From positions 1-52,260 of the forward strand of contig BLSF01000123.1 of assembly GCA_012862575.1 (NCBI GenBank): a stretch of 52,260 nucleotides of DNA, given 5' to 3'. This document shows positions 9,501 through 19,965 of the stretch, one piece after another; positions within the stretch are counted from its first letter, which is position 1, and each line of letters starts with the position of its first letter. The DNA is from Parietichytrium sp. I65-24A. Lineage: Eukaryota > Sar > Bigyra > Thraustochytrida > Thraustochytriidae. The notes beneath the pieces were generated by a model that was not told the DNA's origin, searched no databases, and was given only the letters and a program-made list of their open reading frames with translations. Both the position numbers and the translations under genes were made by a program.

Positions 9501-10862
9501 GTTGGTTCCACACATTCCACACACTCATACTATGTCTACAATGCGTACCTTCACTCTTCTACTACTAGCACTAACTGTGAGTTAACTTCTCTTGCATGAC
9601 TTGCACTCGGCTCTCTTGAAAGCTTGAAAAAACTTCCTCGTCCTCGTCCTACCGATTCGCTTGACTGAGTATTAAGAGTCGTAAGGAAAGGTGAAGAACC
9701 CGATAGAACCAGCCGACTGGCATGGGCTTATCTAGGCCGGTGGCTTAAGTGGAATAGGACTGAATAAGGCTGGCGGTAGGCCTGGAGAACTCAGACAGTT
9801 GGGTTCCTCTGATCGGTCGGTAGGACTTTGATAATAGCACGGTAGCAGTGGGCTGGCGAAGGGAGGTACGGAGTATAGGGAAAAGAGTAGAGATCGGTAT
9901 GGTGGGCCTTAGCGCGCTGGAAGTCATATGGTTATTGATTAGTAGTAGGTAGTCTAGGTAGGCGTCGATGAGTGTGCGAAGGTATATGGGTTCCTGTAGT
10001 AGAGACTAGTTGCCTCAGTACTGTACCGTACCGCCCAGTCGTTTTTAAGCGTTTAAGTAGAAGCTGTTTGCGGCTCTTTTTCTTTTGTTTTGTTTGTTAG
10101 AGAGAAACTGCACCCTCTTTGGAGGCTTAGCGAACGAGTAACAATATCTATACAAACTAACCTTCCGATTAGCTGATAATTACTATGATTTTTAGGTGAA
10201 AGGCGCCAGAGTGTGCGTTTAGTAGGTGCTATCAGATGCTTGACACTATAGGTTTGGTTATGAAATCGTAGTAGCACGAGGGTTTCCCGCCGTGAATGAC
10301 GCGTTCCGAACACGTTCTCGAAATATTCCATTTAGTTTTGGAAGGAAACGTGAACGGGGCTGATCGAGATGTGGTTGCGCTCTTTTGTTTTGAAGGATGG
10401 TTTCGATGTTGCAGAAGCGGGATCGCCGCGAATCGAAAGTTACGGGAGGATCCAAAAGACTGAGCCATATGTTGTTTCCCTGGATTTTTTTCGTTGCCTC
10501 TGGCCTGTAGCGCTTCCGTTTTGCGGAATTTGTTTAAAATCAAACAGGTGTTCGCATGAAACTGTGCTGAGTTTCTTTTTCATAGAGTGGATTAGGTAAT
10601 GTCTCCACTGTGTAAATTTGTCGGTTCCCTCCGATCGCACCGTGACCTGTTTCCCCTTCGTGATTTTCTCAGCCTGAGTTCCATGCGTATCGTGCATAGT
10701 AGTGAGCGCGCTGGTGTCTGCTCTTGAAATTTTTGGAAAGTCTAAGCCGCCTCCCTTCCAACGCTTTGGAGATCTGGGCCTGTGACCGCTCAACAGTTGT
10801 TGCACCATGGAAAACTGTTTGCAAAGAATGGTATCACAATACTTTTCGAATTAAGATTACTT

Positions 10863-11765
10863 TTACTGTAAAAACACAAGCTTGTCTGCGATAAGTTTTT
10901 CGACCTTGTCAAGGCATGCCGACACGGTCTCCAGGGAAAAGGTGTCCTTGCCGTCCTCGGCGACCGCTCGAAGGCTAGACTCCATGTCCACCCAAGGCCC
11001 GCGATACTTGTTGTCTGCGAAAGCGTTTCCGACGGTATCGCGCAAAGTCTGGATGATAAAGTCGATGTTCTTTGGGCCAATGCCGCCCGCGTAGCCACAA
11101 GGAACTCCGCCCAATGTGGTTGGGTCTGTAAAAGTCTTCACCTGAACGCCGGTTCCAACAGAATCGTCAAACAAAACGCTGATATTGGACAGTTCGTCTT
11201 TGCGCTCGAGGACAGGGTCAAAGAGCTCTGCGGTAAGCTTGTTACGCTGGAGAATAAACTCCATCTCGGGCACAGCTTTGATGCTTTCGACGAGGGTGCC
11301 AACTTGGTTCTTCAGATTGGACACATCCACGCCATTAGCGGCAGTTGCGTTCACCTGCACGCGGCGAAATCCTAGTTCGTACAGCTCCTTCACGAACGCA
11401 GAGTCGCCGTTCAGCACCTCTTCGCACCTGGTGCTGCACAGGTGAGCCGCAAGCCTGAGCTCCCCGCCGTTCGCTTCCGCCTCAGTCTTTGCCTCGGAAA
11501 GCTTCTGTACCCAGGCCTTTGACCCGAAGCGAGGTTCGCCCTCCTTCTCCGGGCGAAAAAGAACTCCCCACTCCGCCCATGGCGCCCGCTTCGAGATCTC
11601 TGCGAGAGCGCTAGGTTCCACAGTATCGTCTGCTCCGCAGAATCCGATGGCCAACATCTTGAGTGGCTCCTCAAGCTTCTGCCTCTTGGCGCTCTTCACC
11701 TCCTCTCCTGCGTCAACCTCTGGCTCCGGGACAGCCACGGCACCGACCTTTTCTGTATCGCTCAT
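10863..11765 (-). CDS. TIM-barrel protein resembling phosphoribosylanthranilate isomerase
   Basis: The protein has 300 residues counted from the ATG at 11765. The frame runs further upstream, but that part is coded by an ACAATA microsatellite and is taken as 5' leader. After a charged N-terminal tail with a Lys-rich patch (SAKRQK, 25-30), residues about 36-300 form alternating strands and helices of a TIM barrel. Motifs resembling the phosphate-binding end of phosphoribosylanthranilate isomerase are GYAGGIGPKNI (224-234) and VDMESSLR (259-266), followed by a helix with a KD pair. The true TrpF enzyme isomerises phosphoribosylanthranilate in tryptophan synthesis. Here the first half does not show a clear TrpF catalytic pattern, so the substrate may differ. 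No other tryptophan gene is nearby. Confidence 0.7.
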   Translation of the reverse strand: MSDTEKVGAVAVPEPEVDAGEEVKSAKRQKLEEPLKMLAIGFCGADDTVEPSALAEISKRAPWAEWGVLFRPEKEGEPRFGSKAWVQKLSEAKTEAEANGGELRLAAHLCSTRCEEVLNGDSAFVKELYELGFRRVQVNATAANGVDVSNLKNQVGTLVESIKAVPEMEFILQRNKLTAELFDPVLERKDELSNISVLFDDSVGTGVQVKTFTDPTTLGGVPCGYAGGIGPKNIDFIIQTLRDTVGNAFADNKYRGPWVDMESSLRAVAEDGKDTFSLETVSACLDKVEKLIADKLVFLQ

Positions 11766-13265
11766 TTCTGCCACCGCAAACACCACAACAATAACAACAA
11801 TAACAACAACAACAATGCTCAACCGCGCCTGGATTGAACAAGAGCCACAGACAATCTTCACATTAGCACTCATTCCTTTCGCGTCAGCCTCCACCGATCA
11901 CCGACCGCCAACTCCCAAACCCCAACTCCAACTAGACAAACTAGACCCATTCCGAGTCCGACACGTGTCCGTCATACTCACCTCGCCGAGATTATGCGAT
12001 CAATGCGATCAATGCCGCGCCGTTTGACCCTCTCCGACCCGCAACTGACGACCTTGAGCGCCTCTTTCCGGACCACTGCGCGCACTCACAGTCTGAACAA
12101 CCTCAACTATCTGAACAGCGATTGCACTTTAGCTCGCAGGCGATGCAAGATGCACAACAAGTTAGAACAAGTTTCACATAGTTTCACTGCTTTTTACATA
12201 AGTTAGTTTGTACTTTGACAAAAATCGATGAGTTAGTACATCGGGGAGCAGAGAAGACGTGAGGTTACGAGAATGTGGTGGAATGTACAAGTTGATATCC
12301 GTCTGGATATGGTAGGCGGTATGCGTTGCGGGGAGAGACACTGGGTTTTGTGCGAGTGGCGCGCGGTTATGGTTGGCTCAGCTGCTGTGTGGTGGGCCAA
12401 CGCGCAAGTGTGATTTGACGGCGATTGTTCAACGAGAGTTGCAAAAGTTCTCAACGACTGTTTATGCTCATGAATTATAGCAGTGGGAAGCGAAAATAAA
12501 AAAACAGTTTTAAAAAAGTTACCGGCACTTTGTAAGCGAAGAGCAAGAATGTGGGTGACGCAAAGAATGAATGCGGCGGCACAATCCATCTCGAGCTATA
12601 AGCTCCAAGGTTAACAACTCCTACACTCCCTTACTGCAAGCCCCAATCTTGCATCCCTGCCGTGAATCCACATGCCCGTCGCTCCGTGGCCGCCCAGGTT
12701 CGATCCCGCGCCATGCATGTGACCGTTCCACTTTTTCTTTCCATCCTCCACCTCGCTACCAATTACATACACCAAACAATAACAGTAAAAAGAAACGCGG
12801 TCTGCTTTTCACGTACAGAAACTGTGACACGATCCCACTCTGCACCAAGGAGAACTGTCTCTTTCTACATGTACGCGTATGTATGTGTGTACGCGTTCGT
12901 GTAACTGTCCGAGCGGGGTTGCAGGGTCACGGACGGAGGTCGTCATTTTGAAAGTTTGAAAGTTTGAATAGCGAATAGCGAATATAGTTGGCGGCCGAAG
13001 ATCGCGACCATCCTGCCAGGAAGATTGCGTGAAATTTGCGCAAGACCTAAGCTCGAAGCCATACAGTTTCATAAAATTTAATCAATCTGTGCCGCCGCGC
13101 ATAGACGGTGCATCGATCAAAGAGATCAAAGACGCAAAGGATAGCAAAGGATAGCAAAGAATAGCAAAGGATTGCAAAGGGTCGAGGAGGTTAGGTTAGG
13201 TCAGGTTCACGGAGCATGGTCGCGACCCACGGGGAGAAGTCTATGCTGTAAAAGAGACGGGCGAG
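11766..13265. other. Divergent spacer between the TIM-barrel and kinesin-3-like genes
   Basis: An ACA/ATA trinucleotide run (about 11775-11815) lies in the leader of the TIM-barrel gene. Short direct repeats precede the kinesin gene (AAGTTTGA octamers at 12950-12968, decamers at 13131-13180). No supported gene lies in between. Confidence 0.75.
13131..13180 (+). repeat. Decamer array ATAGCAAAGG, 5 units
   Basis: Five consecutive 10-nt units (three variants) end 86 nt before the ATG of the kinesin-3-like gene. The period equals about one DNA turn. Confidence 0.9.
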
Positions 13266-16200
13266 ATGGCGCCGAACGAAGCCAAAGTAGTGGTGGCTGT
13301 GCGCAGCAGGCCGCTGAATGCGAGGGAAAAGTCAGAGAGCGCGACGCAGTGTATTGCATTTGAGGAGGCCTGCGTCAAAGTGAATGCGCAGAGCGGAGCT
13401 GATGCAAAGGAGTTCCACTTTGACTTTGTGTACGGCCCGGACTCGTCGCAGCAGCAAGTCTTTGAGACGGTGGGCTTGCCCGTCTTGGAAAATGCTTTGG
13501 AGGGGTTTAACGGGACGATCTTCGCGTACGGCCAAACCGGATCTGGAAAAACGCACTCCATGATGGGCGAACCGGACGACGCGGGGCTGATTCCGCGTTT
13601 AAACCAGCACCTGTTCCAGCAGGTGGAAACCAGGCAGAACGAAAAGCACAAATTCCTCATCGTGTGTTCGTTCTTTGAGATTTACAATGAGATGATATAC
13701 GACCTGCTCACAGGGCATCAAGCAGCGAATCAAAAAGCGTCCCTGCAGATCAAAGAGCACCCTGTGCTCGGAGTATACGTCAAGAACCTTCAGTCAATGG
13801 TGTGCCACTCCCACGAAAAGGTTGCGCAGCTGATCGAGCAAGGGAATTCGCAGCGAACGCAGGCCTCCACAAAGATGAACGCGCGCAGCTCTCGGTCGCA
13901 CTCGATTCTTAGCATCACCATTCACCAGAAAGTGGAAGGAGAAAAAGACCAGCAAGATGGGAAAGAAACAAGTCTCTTTGCCAAGGTAAACCTGGTGGAC
14001 CTGGCCGGGTCGGAGCGAGCGATGCGAACAGGGGCAGAAGGAGACCGCCTGAAAGAAGGAGCCAACATCAACAAATCTCTGAGCGCGCTTGGGCAGTGCA
14101 TCAATATACTCTCAACCATGGGCCAGAATAAGAGCGGCAAGGTCTTTGTACCGTACAGAAACTCAAAGCTTACCCGCGTACTGCAACAATCCCTGGGTGG
14201 CAACTCCAGGTGCTCGATGCTTGCGACCATTTCCCCGGCAAGCGACAGTCTTCCTGAGACCATGTCAACCCTCACGTATGCGCAACGTGCAAAGTCAATC
14301 ACCGTGAACGCGCAGCGGAATGAGGAAGCAAGTATGATGGACAAGTTGAAAGAAGAGGTCGCAGCTCTGCGAGCCAAACTCGAGGCTGTCAATGGCCAGG
14401 AAGAAACCGACACGAGCTCTAAATTCAAAGCCGAGTACGAATCCCAGATCAAGGAAATGGACGCCCTTATGAAACAGACCTGGGACGACAAGGAAAAAAT
14501 GTCCAAAGAGCACGAAGCCCAGTTGCAGCAGGCAGCGCAGCAACTTGAACAACAAAAGGAACAATCCGAGAAACGGTTAAAGGAGGAGAGATCTCGTCAG
14601 ATGCAACTCTTGTTGGACAAAAATGACCCCTCGCTGACGCTTACGCACATAGAGGGCCTTGGGCCTGCCCTTGCGCGGAAATGGGCCACTGCCATCGAGG
14701 CAATCCGCAAGGGTCGCGAGGAAGTCCGCCGGCAAACAACCGTGCTTTCGGTTCACTTTTCAAGCCTCGAGGACCTTGGCAGAAAATTTGCCCTCTCCGC
14801 GGCAGATGCACAAGGGGCCACCTTTAAAAGAGAGGCAGCAGCGCACCTGGCACAATGCAACAGAGTCTCTGAATTTGTGTTGCAGCACCTTGCCCCTTTC
14901 TTGAAAATAAGGCAGTTGCTCGCCAAGAGGGAGGCGCAGCTGCACAGTGATGTCTCTGCCGTCGCCGAGGGAGGCCAACTTGCGGCTTCAGTGGAGGAAA
15001 CAAAAGCAGCTTTTCAAGCTCTACTCAAGCGCAACGGAGAGTGGAAAGGGCCAAAGCTCGCCACAAAATTGCTCGTTCGACCACCAGTTCGCTTCCTTTT
15101 CGACGTGATACAAGCCTTGGGTGCCCAATTCAAGTTTGCGCAGCGCATCTTGGAAGGTGCGCAGGCCGATGAGGTTCTGGAGAACTCCGAAACTAAACTT
15201 GAGTGGTTAAAAGCTATTCTTGCATACCTGGCCACGTGCCTTCGCGAGCCAAACGCAAGGGCAGACCCTCGAAACATAACAACCGGACAGGAGCCGTTGC
15301 AGACCAATCTCTTCTTGCAAGGCATTGCAAAAGCGTTGTCAGCCCAATCTGTCAAAGAGGACCTTGAGCGCGCGGACAACCAAGTGGGCCCCGATCCTAT
15401 AGCGGCGTGGGAGAAGTTGGGCGAGCCAGCAGAGGATCTCACCTCTCAACACTTGAAAGGAAGCGAAGAAACGATAGTAATCTTTCGCGACCAGCTTCAG
15501 AAAGACGCACAAGCAAATGAGTCCAGAACCAAGGACGAGCTCGCGGAGAGCTTTAATCTTGATGTTGTAAGTGACTCGCTGAGGACCGGTTTTGCCGTCG
15601 TTCAAGAGTGGCACAAGTCAAACGGCAACACGGGAGTCTCCTTTGTTGAGCGATGCACGGAGTCAGAGGTAGCTTTGCAGAGTGCTACCGAAGCCGCAGA
15701 TTACCTGGCGGCCCTTCAACAAAGAGTGACTGCAATCATAAGCGGGCTGAAGGTGCTTCATGAGTTTGCAGTGGCTCACCCTCCAGAAGACCCCGCTGCT
15801 CGCAGACTTCAAGACCTCGAGGAGACCTTGCAAAGAGAGAGGCAGATACGCATGGACCTCGAGAGGCAACAGTGCGACAAGAACGAGCAGTCGCAACTGG
15901 AGAACGACCAGAGAAACGAAATGATCCAGACCCTACAGGACCAAGTGAAGCAATTGCGGGACACTGTCGCCAAGCTGGAGCAAAGTCGGCAGGAAGCTGA
16001 CCAGCTCGGGGAGCAGCTGGTTCTCAGTCAAGCAGCAAATGCGCAGCTACAGGCGGATAAAGACCTGCGTGAAGCCCAAGCGAATCAACTGCAGGGACAG
16101 ATTTCCTCGTTGGAAGGTAGTTTGAATCAAATGGAATCTCTAAAAGCCGAGCGCGAGCTAGCCATGCAAGACCTGGATGCAAAGGCCTCTGACTTGCAAG

Positions 16201-16685
16201 AGCAGCTGGATGTTTTGTGCGAAGAGAGAGATATTGCGCGCGAGAAGGAGGAGCAAAATTTCTCCAAGCTGTGCAAAACGGAGGAAGAGGTCGATTTTCT
16301 GAGGTCGCGCTACGTTCAACTCACAAACGAGCTAAATCAAGCGCAGGATGACCTCGCTGATGCCCGGGATGAAGCCGAGAGGTGGGAGCAAACAGCTCGC
16401 GCACTTCGTCAACCTGCAGAGCCGCAAACCAAAGCTCAGCCTGACAGCGAAATGCGAGTCGCGCTCATCCATCTGCTTGTTGAGCACGGCACTCTTGAAA
16501 ACGAGGATCTTGCCAGTCGGCTTTCGGACCAGCAACTTTGTGCGCTTCTCAGACCAAAGTCGGCTCGCGACAAGGCTGGCTCACGTGCGAGATCTGCCAT
16601 CGACCAAGCCCGAGCGTTTGCGAATACTTCGCCGGTGCCTGGAGACGGCGGCGACGAACCTTATGACAACGATTTTGAAGACTGA
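13266..16685 (+). CDS. Kinesin-3-like motor protein without FHA domain
   Basis: The protein has 1139 residues in a single exon. The N-terminal motor (about 6-350) has the P-loop GQTGSGKT (89-96), switch I NARSSRSH (205-212) and switch II DLAGSE (245-250), so it should be an active microtubule ATPase. The EHPVLGVYVKNL segment (about 164-175) and the GN..RT.A.T.MN run before switch I are typical of kinesin-3. A neck segment resembling kinesin-3 (MDALMKQTWDDK, near 400) follows, but no forkhead-associated or PH domain was recognised. A middle region (about 450-850) of mixed helices precedes a long coiled coil (about 855-1060) and an acidic tail ending DNDFED. It probably carries cargo along microtubules; cargo is unknown. 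Subfamily placement is less certain than the kinesin call. It converges on PRP17 with a 259-nt gap. Confidence 0.93.
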   Translation: MAPNEAKVVVAVRSRPLNAREKSESATQCIAFEEACVKVNAQSGADAKEFHFDFVYGPDSSQQQVFETVGLPVLENALEGFNGTIFAYGQTGSGKTHSMMGEPDDAGLIPRLNQHLFQQVETRQNEKHKFLIVCSFFEIYNEMIYDLLTGHQAANQKASLQIKEHPVLGVYVKNLQSMVCHSHEKVAQLIEQGNSQRTQASTKMNARSSRSHSILSITIHQKVEGEKDQQDGKETSLFAKVNLVDLAGSERAMRTGAEGDRLKEGANINKSLSALGQCINILSTMGQNKSGKVFVPYRNSKLTRVLQQSLGGNSRCSMLATISPASDSLPETMSTLTYAQRAKSITVNAQRNEEASMMDKLKEEVAALRAKLEAVNGQEETDTSSKFKAEYESQIKEMDALMKQTWDDKEKMSKEHEAQLQQAAQQLEQQKEQSEKRLKEERSRQMQLLLDKNDPSLTLTHIEGLGPALARKWATAIEAIRKGREEVRRQTTVLSVHFSSLEDLGRKFALSAADAQGATFKREAAAHLAQCNRVSEFVLQHLAPFLKIRQLLAKREAQLHSDVSAVAEGGQLAASVEETKAAFQALLKRNGEWKGPKLATKLLVRPPVRFLFDVIQALGAQFKFAQRILEGAQADEVLENSETKLEWLKAILAYLATCLREPNARADPRNITTGQEPLQTNLFLQGIAKALSAQSVKEDLERADNQVGPDPIAAWEKLGEPAEDLTSQHLKGSEETIVIFRDQLQKDAQANESRTKDELAESFNLDVVSDSLRTGFAVVQEWHKSNGNTGVSFVERCTESEVALQSATEAADYLAALQQRVTAIISGLKVLHEFAVAHPPEDPAARRLQDLEETLQRERQIRMDLERQQCDKNEQSQLENDQRNEMIQTLQDQVKQLRDTVAKLEQSRQEADQLGEQLVLSQAANAQLQADKDLREAQANQLQGQISSLEGSLNQMESLKAERELAMQDLDAKASDLQEQLDVLCEERDIAREKEEQNFSKLCKTEEEVDFLRSRYVQLTNELNQAQDDLADARDEAERWEQTARALRQPAEPQTKAQPDSEMRVALIHLLVEHGTLENEDLASRLSDQQLCALLRPKSARDKAGSRARSAIDQARAFANTSPVPGDGGDEPYDNDFED

Positions 16686-16944
16686 AGACTGAATATGAGT
16701 GCTGTTGATGAATTTGCTAAATTTTACAATGTCACACCGGAATTTTGACCTTGCAAACTTGCGTTACTAGGTAGGGCCTTCGGAACGAACGTAGACCGCG
16801 AACATAGTTAAGCGCTGATTATTCTTTTACCGTTTTCTCTTGTGGTAAGCTGGTCGAACTCGACAGAACCCAAGGCTTTTAGTAACTATAGACGTTGATT
16901 TGCATTCGCTGTCAAATATGTATTGCTCAGTACGCCAGAACATC

Positions 16945-18969
16945 CTACTCCCACAGTTTAATGAGCCCATCCCATGCGCACGTCGCTACCCAGCTCGATT
17001 CAATGGGGTGCCAAATTGCTCCTAAACATGGGTCCTTGTCGTGGGCTTGAAATTCCCTGAATTTCTTCGATGTCTTCCAGTCCCAGAAGAAGAGCTTACC
17101 GCCGCTGTCCCCGGAAGTTAGCAATCGGCCGTTTGGACTAAAGTCCATTGCACAGGCAAACCCAGCATTATTGTGCCCCGTGAATGTTTTGCGGTCCCCA
17201 CGAACCTTCTCTCCTGCTTCAAACGTAAGAATCTGGTTGTCCATGGACTGGCACACGACGTAGTTCTCGAAAGGGTGGTGCCTCACCACAGGCATACTTT
17301 GCATCGAAGGCCCTTGGATATACTTCATGGGCACTGGCAAGTTCATCTCCCACGCAAGCAATACTTTATCGTCGGACGTGCTGATGAATCTTCTATTGTT
17401 GTCGAAAAATGTCAGTGTGTTCACCGCGGAGAGGTGGTGCTGGTAACGCTGAACGACTTTGCCTTCTCGACAGTCAAACTGTAAGATCTTACGATTCGAA
17501 CAGCCCATCAAAATGATGTTGTTGTCTTCAGGGTAAAACTTGACCGCATTGGCGGTGGCTCCAACGTTGATCCCGAGCTTTGATTGACCGGTTTCGACAT
17601 CCCATATAACCACCCTCTTGTCGTACCCGCTAGAAGCAATGGTGGATCCGTCAGAGCCAAAGCAAATCGTGCGGATGGGCTCGCTGTGACCGGAATACGT
17701 TCTCTTTAGACCGCGACCGTTGCCTCCTCCGGTGTTCTCGTAACAGCCCCACAGTTTGCAGGTTGTGTCCAAGCTTCCAGAGAGCATGAGGTGTGCGAAT
17801 TTTGGGAAAAACTCGATGGCTTGCACACCTTTGGTGTGGCCGCGCCAAACGTGTGCTAGCCTCCGCGGAATCTTGCAATCGAGAGCTGCTGGGTCGCCGG
17901 GCCGCAGATCGGAAGGTGGGACCACCCAGCTTCTTCCTTGATAGTCGAACTCCTCTGTCCCGTGAAAGGCGGAGTTGCAGGTCATTTTCTCCTCTTCTAT
18001 CAGCCTTGTCTCCTCCACATCCTCGTCTGGCTCGTCCTTCTTCCTGCTCTTGCGCGTCTCCTCCCGTTTGCGCTCGATCTGCTGCAGGTACTCTTTCTGA
18101 ATCTCGGGAACTTGCGCCGAGTCCGAGTCATCGGAGTCACTCATTGCCGCCCACGGCCCGTCGATGATTGCGTCATTACTTTTCTTCGTCATGTCCCCGT
18201 CATCCGCGTCAACCGAGTTCTTCCTGCGTTTTCGTTTCCGCGGTTGTCGAATTCCAAGCGCCATTTCTTGCGCAGCTCGACTTGTGGCATTACCATGCAG
18301 CGATTCTTCAAACCCTGCCGTGTCCACCGCCGTTGCTCGCACCACCGCTTCAGTGCGTCCAAAAGGGTTCGACGGGCCTTGCACTTTGCCCGCGATTCGC
18401 ATCTCCTGCGACTTTGCAGCATTCACCATCGACAACTCATACGCGGATCTGGCCACCAAGATGCCAGAACTTGCGTCCACATTTCCCGCCTTCCCCGCGG
18501 ATCCTTTCTTCGAGACAACCATCGCCGACTGTGACATGGACATGGACATGGGCGCGCTCTCAATACCGTTCGCATTCGCATTCGCATTCGCATTCGCATT
18601 CACATTCGCATTTGCATTTGCATTTGCATTCGCATTCGCATTCGCATTCGCATTCACATTCGCATTTGCATTTGCATTCGCATTTGCATTTGCATTTGGA
18701 TTTGCATTTGGATTTGCATTTGGATTTGCATTCTTTTCACCATTGAAACCTATAACTTTTCTATTACTCCAGGCACTCACTCCGTCCCCTGGAAGAGCTA
18801 CGTCCTCATACTTTCCTGCCACCGCGTCCACTTGCGGCGCGAGGGCCACCGCTGCGGAACCCTTCCAAGCGGGGACATGCTCGCCTGGGACGACATCTCC
18901 ACTTGCGGGGACGCTGCTTGCACTGTCCTCGCTGCTCTCACTATCGTACCCACTCACGAGCGGATCCAT
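16945..18969 (-). CDS. CDC40: Pre-mRNA-processing factor 17 (PRP17/CDC40), WD40 splicing factor
   Basis: The protein has 674 residues from the ATG at 18969; the open frame upstream is leader. The C-terminal 320 or so residues form a seven-bladed WD40 propeller with PRP17 signatures: [66 protein letters not shown] and the final [14 protein letters not shown]17 joins the spliceosome for the second catalytic step and acts in the nucleus. The N-terminal half is disordered and contains an alternating Asn-Ala tract (about 80-135) coded by a GCATTC-type hexamer repeat (18568-18738), which looks like a lineage expansion. A KRKRRKN basic cluster further on may be a nuclear signal. Confidence 0.93.
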   Translation of the reverse strand: MDPLVSGYDSESSEDSASSVPASGDVVPGEHVPAWKGSAAVALAPQVDAVAGKYEDVALPGDGVSAWSNRKVIGFNGEKNANPNANPNANPNANANANANANANVNANANANANANANANANVNANANANANANGIESAPMSMSMSQSAMVVSKKGSAGKAGNVDASSGILVARSAYELSMVNAAKSQEMRIAGKVQGPSNPFGRTEAVVRATAVDTAGFEESLHGNATSRAAQEMALGIRQPRKRKRRKNSVDADDGDMTKKSNDAIIDGPWAAMSDSDDSDSAQVPEIQKEYLQQIERKREETRKSRKKDEPDEDVEETRLIEEEKMTCNSAFHGTEEFDYQGRSWVVPPSDLRPGDPAALDCKIPRRLAHVWRGHTKGVQAIEFFPKFAHLMLSGSLDTTCKLWGCYENTGGGNGRGLKRTYSGHSEPIRTICFGSDGSTIASSGYDKRVVIWDVETGQSKLGINVGATANAVKFYPEDNNIILMGCSNRKILQFDCREGKVVQRYQHHLSAVNTLTFFDNNRRFISTSDDKVLLAWEMNLPVPMKYIQGPSMQSMPVVRHHPFENYVVCQSMDNQILTFEAGEKVRGDRKTFTGHNNAGFACAMDFSPNGRLLTSGDSGGKLFFWDWKTSKKFREFQAHDKDPCLGAIWHPIESSWVATCAWDGLIKLWE
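18568..18738 (-). repeat. Hexanucleotide repeat coding Asn-Ala tract in PRP17
   Basis: Imperfect GCATTC/GCATTT units, with later GGATTT units, read as alternating Asn and Ala or Pro inside the PRP17 frame. The period is a multiple of three, so length changes keep the frame. Confidence 0.95.
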
Positions 18970-19965
18970 CTCACTCCCACACAAACCCACCCACACACCC
19001 ACACAAACAAAGGGAGCCACTACCTGTGGGGAGAAAGTGGGACGCGGGACGCCACCGCTGTACGCGAATGATATCAAGGTTTTATCTAATTGCGTGTTAG
19101 AGAGATCGTGTCGCGTACGCGGAGACGTGTGGGAAGTTTGGGAAGTGTGGGAAAAAAGAATGGTTTCGAGATTACCAATTCCGGTAAGCATCTCAGCTAG
19201 TAGAGTCCTAGCTCAAACAAAGAACAAAAGAATTAAAAAGAATTAAGGCGAAATCCTCCAGGAACTAAAGCGAGCTTCCCTGGCGAACTATCCACACACA
19301 TTAAACTCTTCATAAATGTCATCACCAGCAAAATAACAACAATTTAATACACGCCGACCCACGCCTTCACTATCCTTCGCCACCCATTCCACCCAGTCCG
19401 CGCCCCGTTACACCCGTTACGCCCAGCCGCGTATCCCTTTCAACGGCTATAAACGCCATTTGAAACGGCTACTCTCTCCCGTTACGAAGGTACGCTCTCG
19501 AAAAGAAAGCGAGCTGTTCTTGCTGTCCACACGTGTGGGGGACACTCTCATCTTCTCTATCCGCTCCCACAGGTTTGCACAGGTTTGCACAGGTGTGGGG
19601 GACTGATCGGGGACTCTTGGGACAGCTGGGACAACTGGGACGAATTCTGCGACGCTGAGGACACGCCGCATTGCATTGTAATTTGGGTGTATTGTTGTAT
19701 TGTCGCATCGTTGTTGTGTCTTTGGTTAACTAAAGGGGTTGATTTGGGTGTTGTCTGGAAAGAAATATATATATAAGGACAACTCCTTTTGGAAAAGAAT
19801 TATATATATATAAGGACAACTCCTTTTGGAAAAGAAATATATATATAAGGACAACTCCCTTGGCGCCGGCAATTGATAGTTGATTGACATCCTTTTTTGT
19901 TGCAGATTGGCAATCGAAATTCGCGACAAGTAATCGTTGAGGTTTGACATTTAGTAGGGAGAAAG
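18970..19965. other. Divergent spacer between PRP17 and U2AF65 genes
   Basis: It contains GTGTGGGAA-type nonamers (about 19128-19152), GTTTGCACAG copies (about 19573-19596) and the three-unit TATA/hairpin repeat at 19757-19859. No gene was seen. Confidence 0.75.
19757..19859 (+). repeat. Three tandem units with TATATATATAA and a small hairpin
   Basis: Each unit of 32-37 nt holds GGAAAAGAA, a TATATATATAA block, then AAGGA-CAAC-TCCTT, a 5-bp stem with a 4-nt loop (imperfect in unit 3). The array ends 106 nt before the U2AF65 ATG. The TATA-like blocks may be promoter elements; this is inferred from position only. Confidence 0.75.

Larger units (their letters stand above)
8862..10862. other. Gene-free spacer with several repeat arrays
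   Basis: This is the 5' flank of the LRR-NEL gene and the 3' flank of the TIM-barrel gene. It holds octamer and heptamer arrays, GCAAAATCC nonamers (about 9193-9222) and a CT run (9441-9500). Between about 9600 and 10050 the sequence is rich in TAG/GTA words and stop codons in all frames. Short open frames at 10053-10808 show no recognisable domain. Confidence 0.7.

Noticed and set aside
10440-10808. 122-codon minus-strand frame downstream of the TIM-barrel gene
   Set aside because: It has no recognised motif, overlaps alternative frames of equal quality and may be 3' untranslated sequence.
12690-12713. GGTTCGATCCC, a tRNA B-box-like word
   Set aside because: The flanking bases cannot form the T-arm stem and no A box, anticodon arm or acceptor stem fits upstream or on the other strand.
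18164-19246. 360-codon plus-strand frame antisense to PRP17
   Set aside because: It owes its length to the hexamer repeat and the opposite strand codes a secure PRP17 protein.
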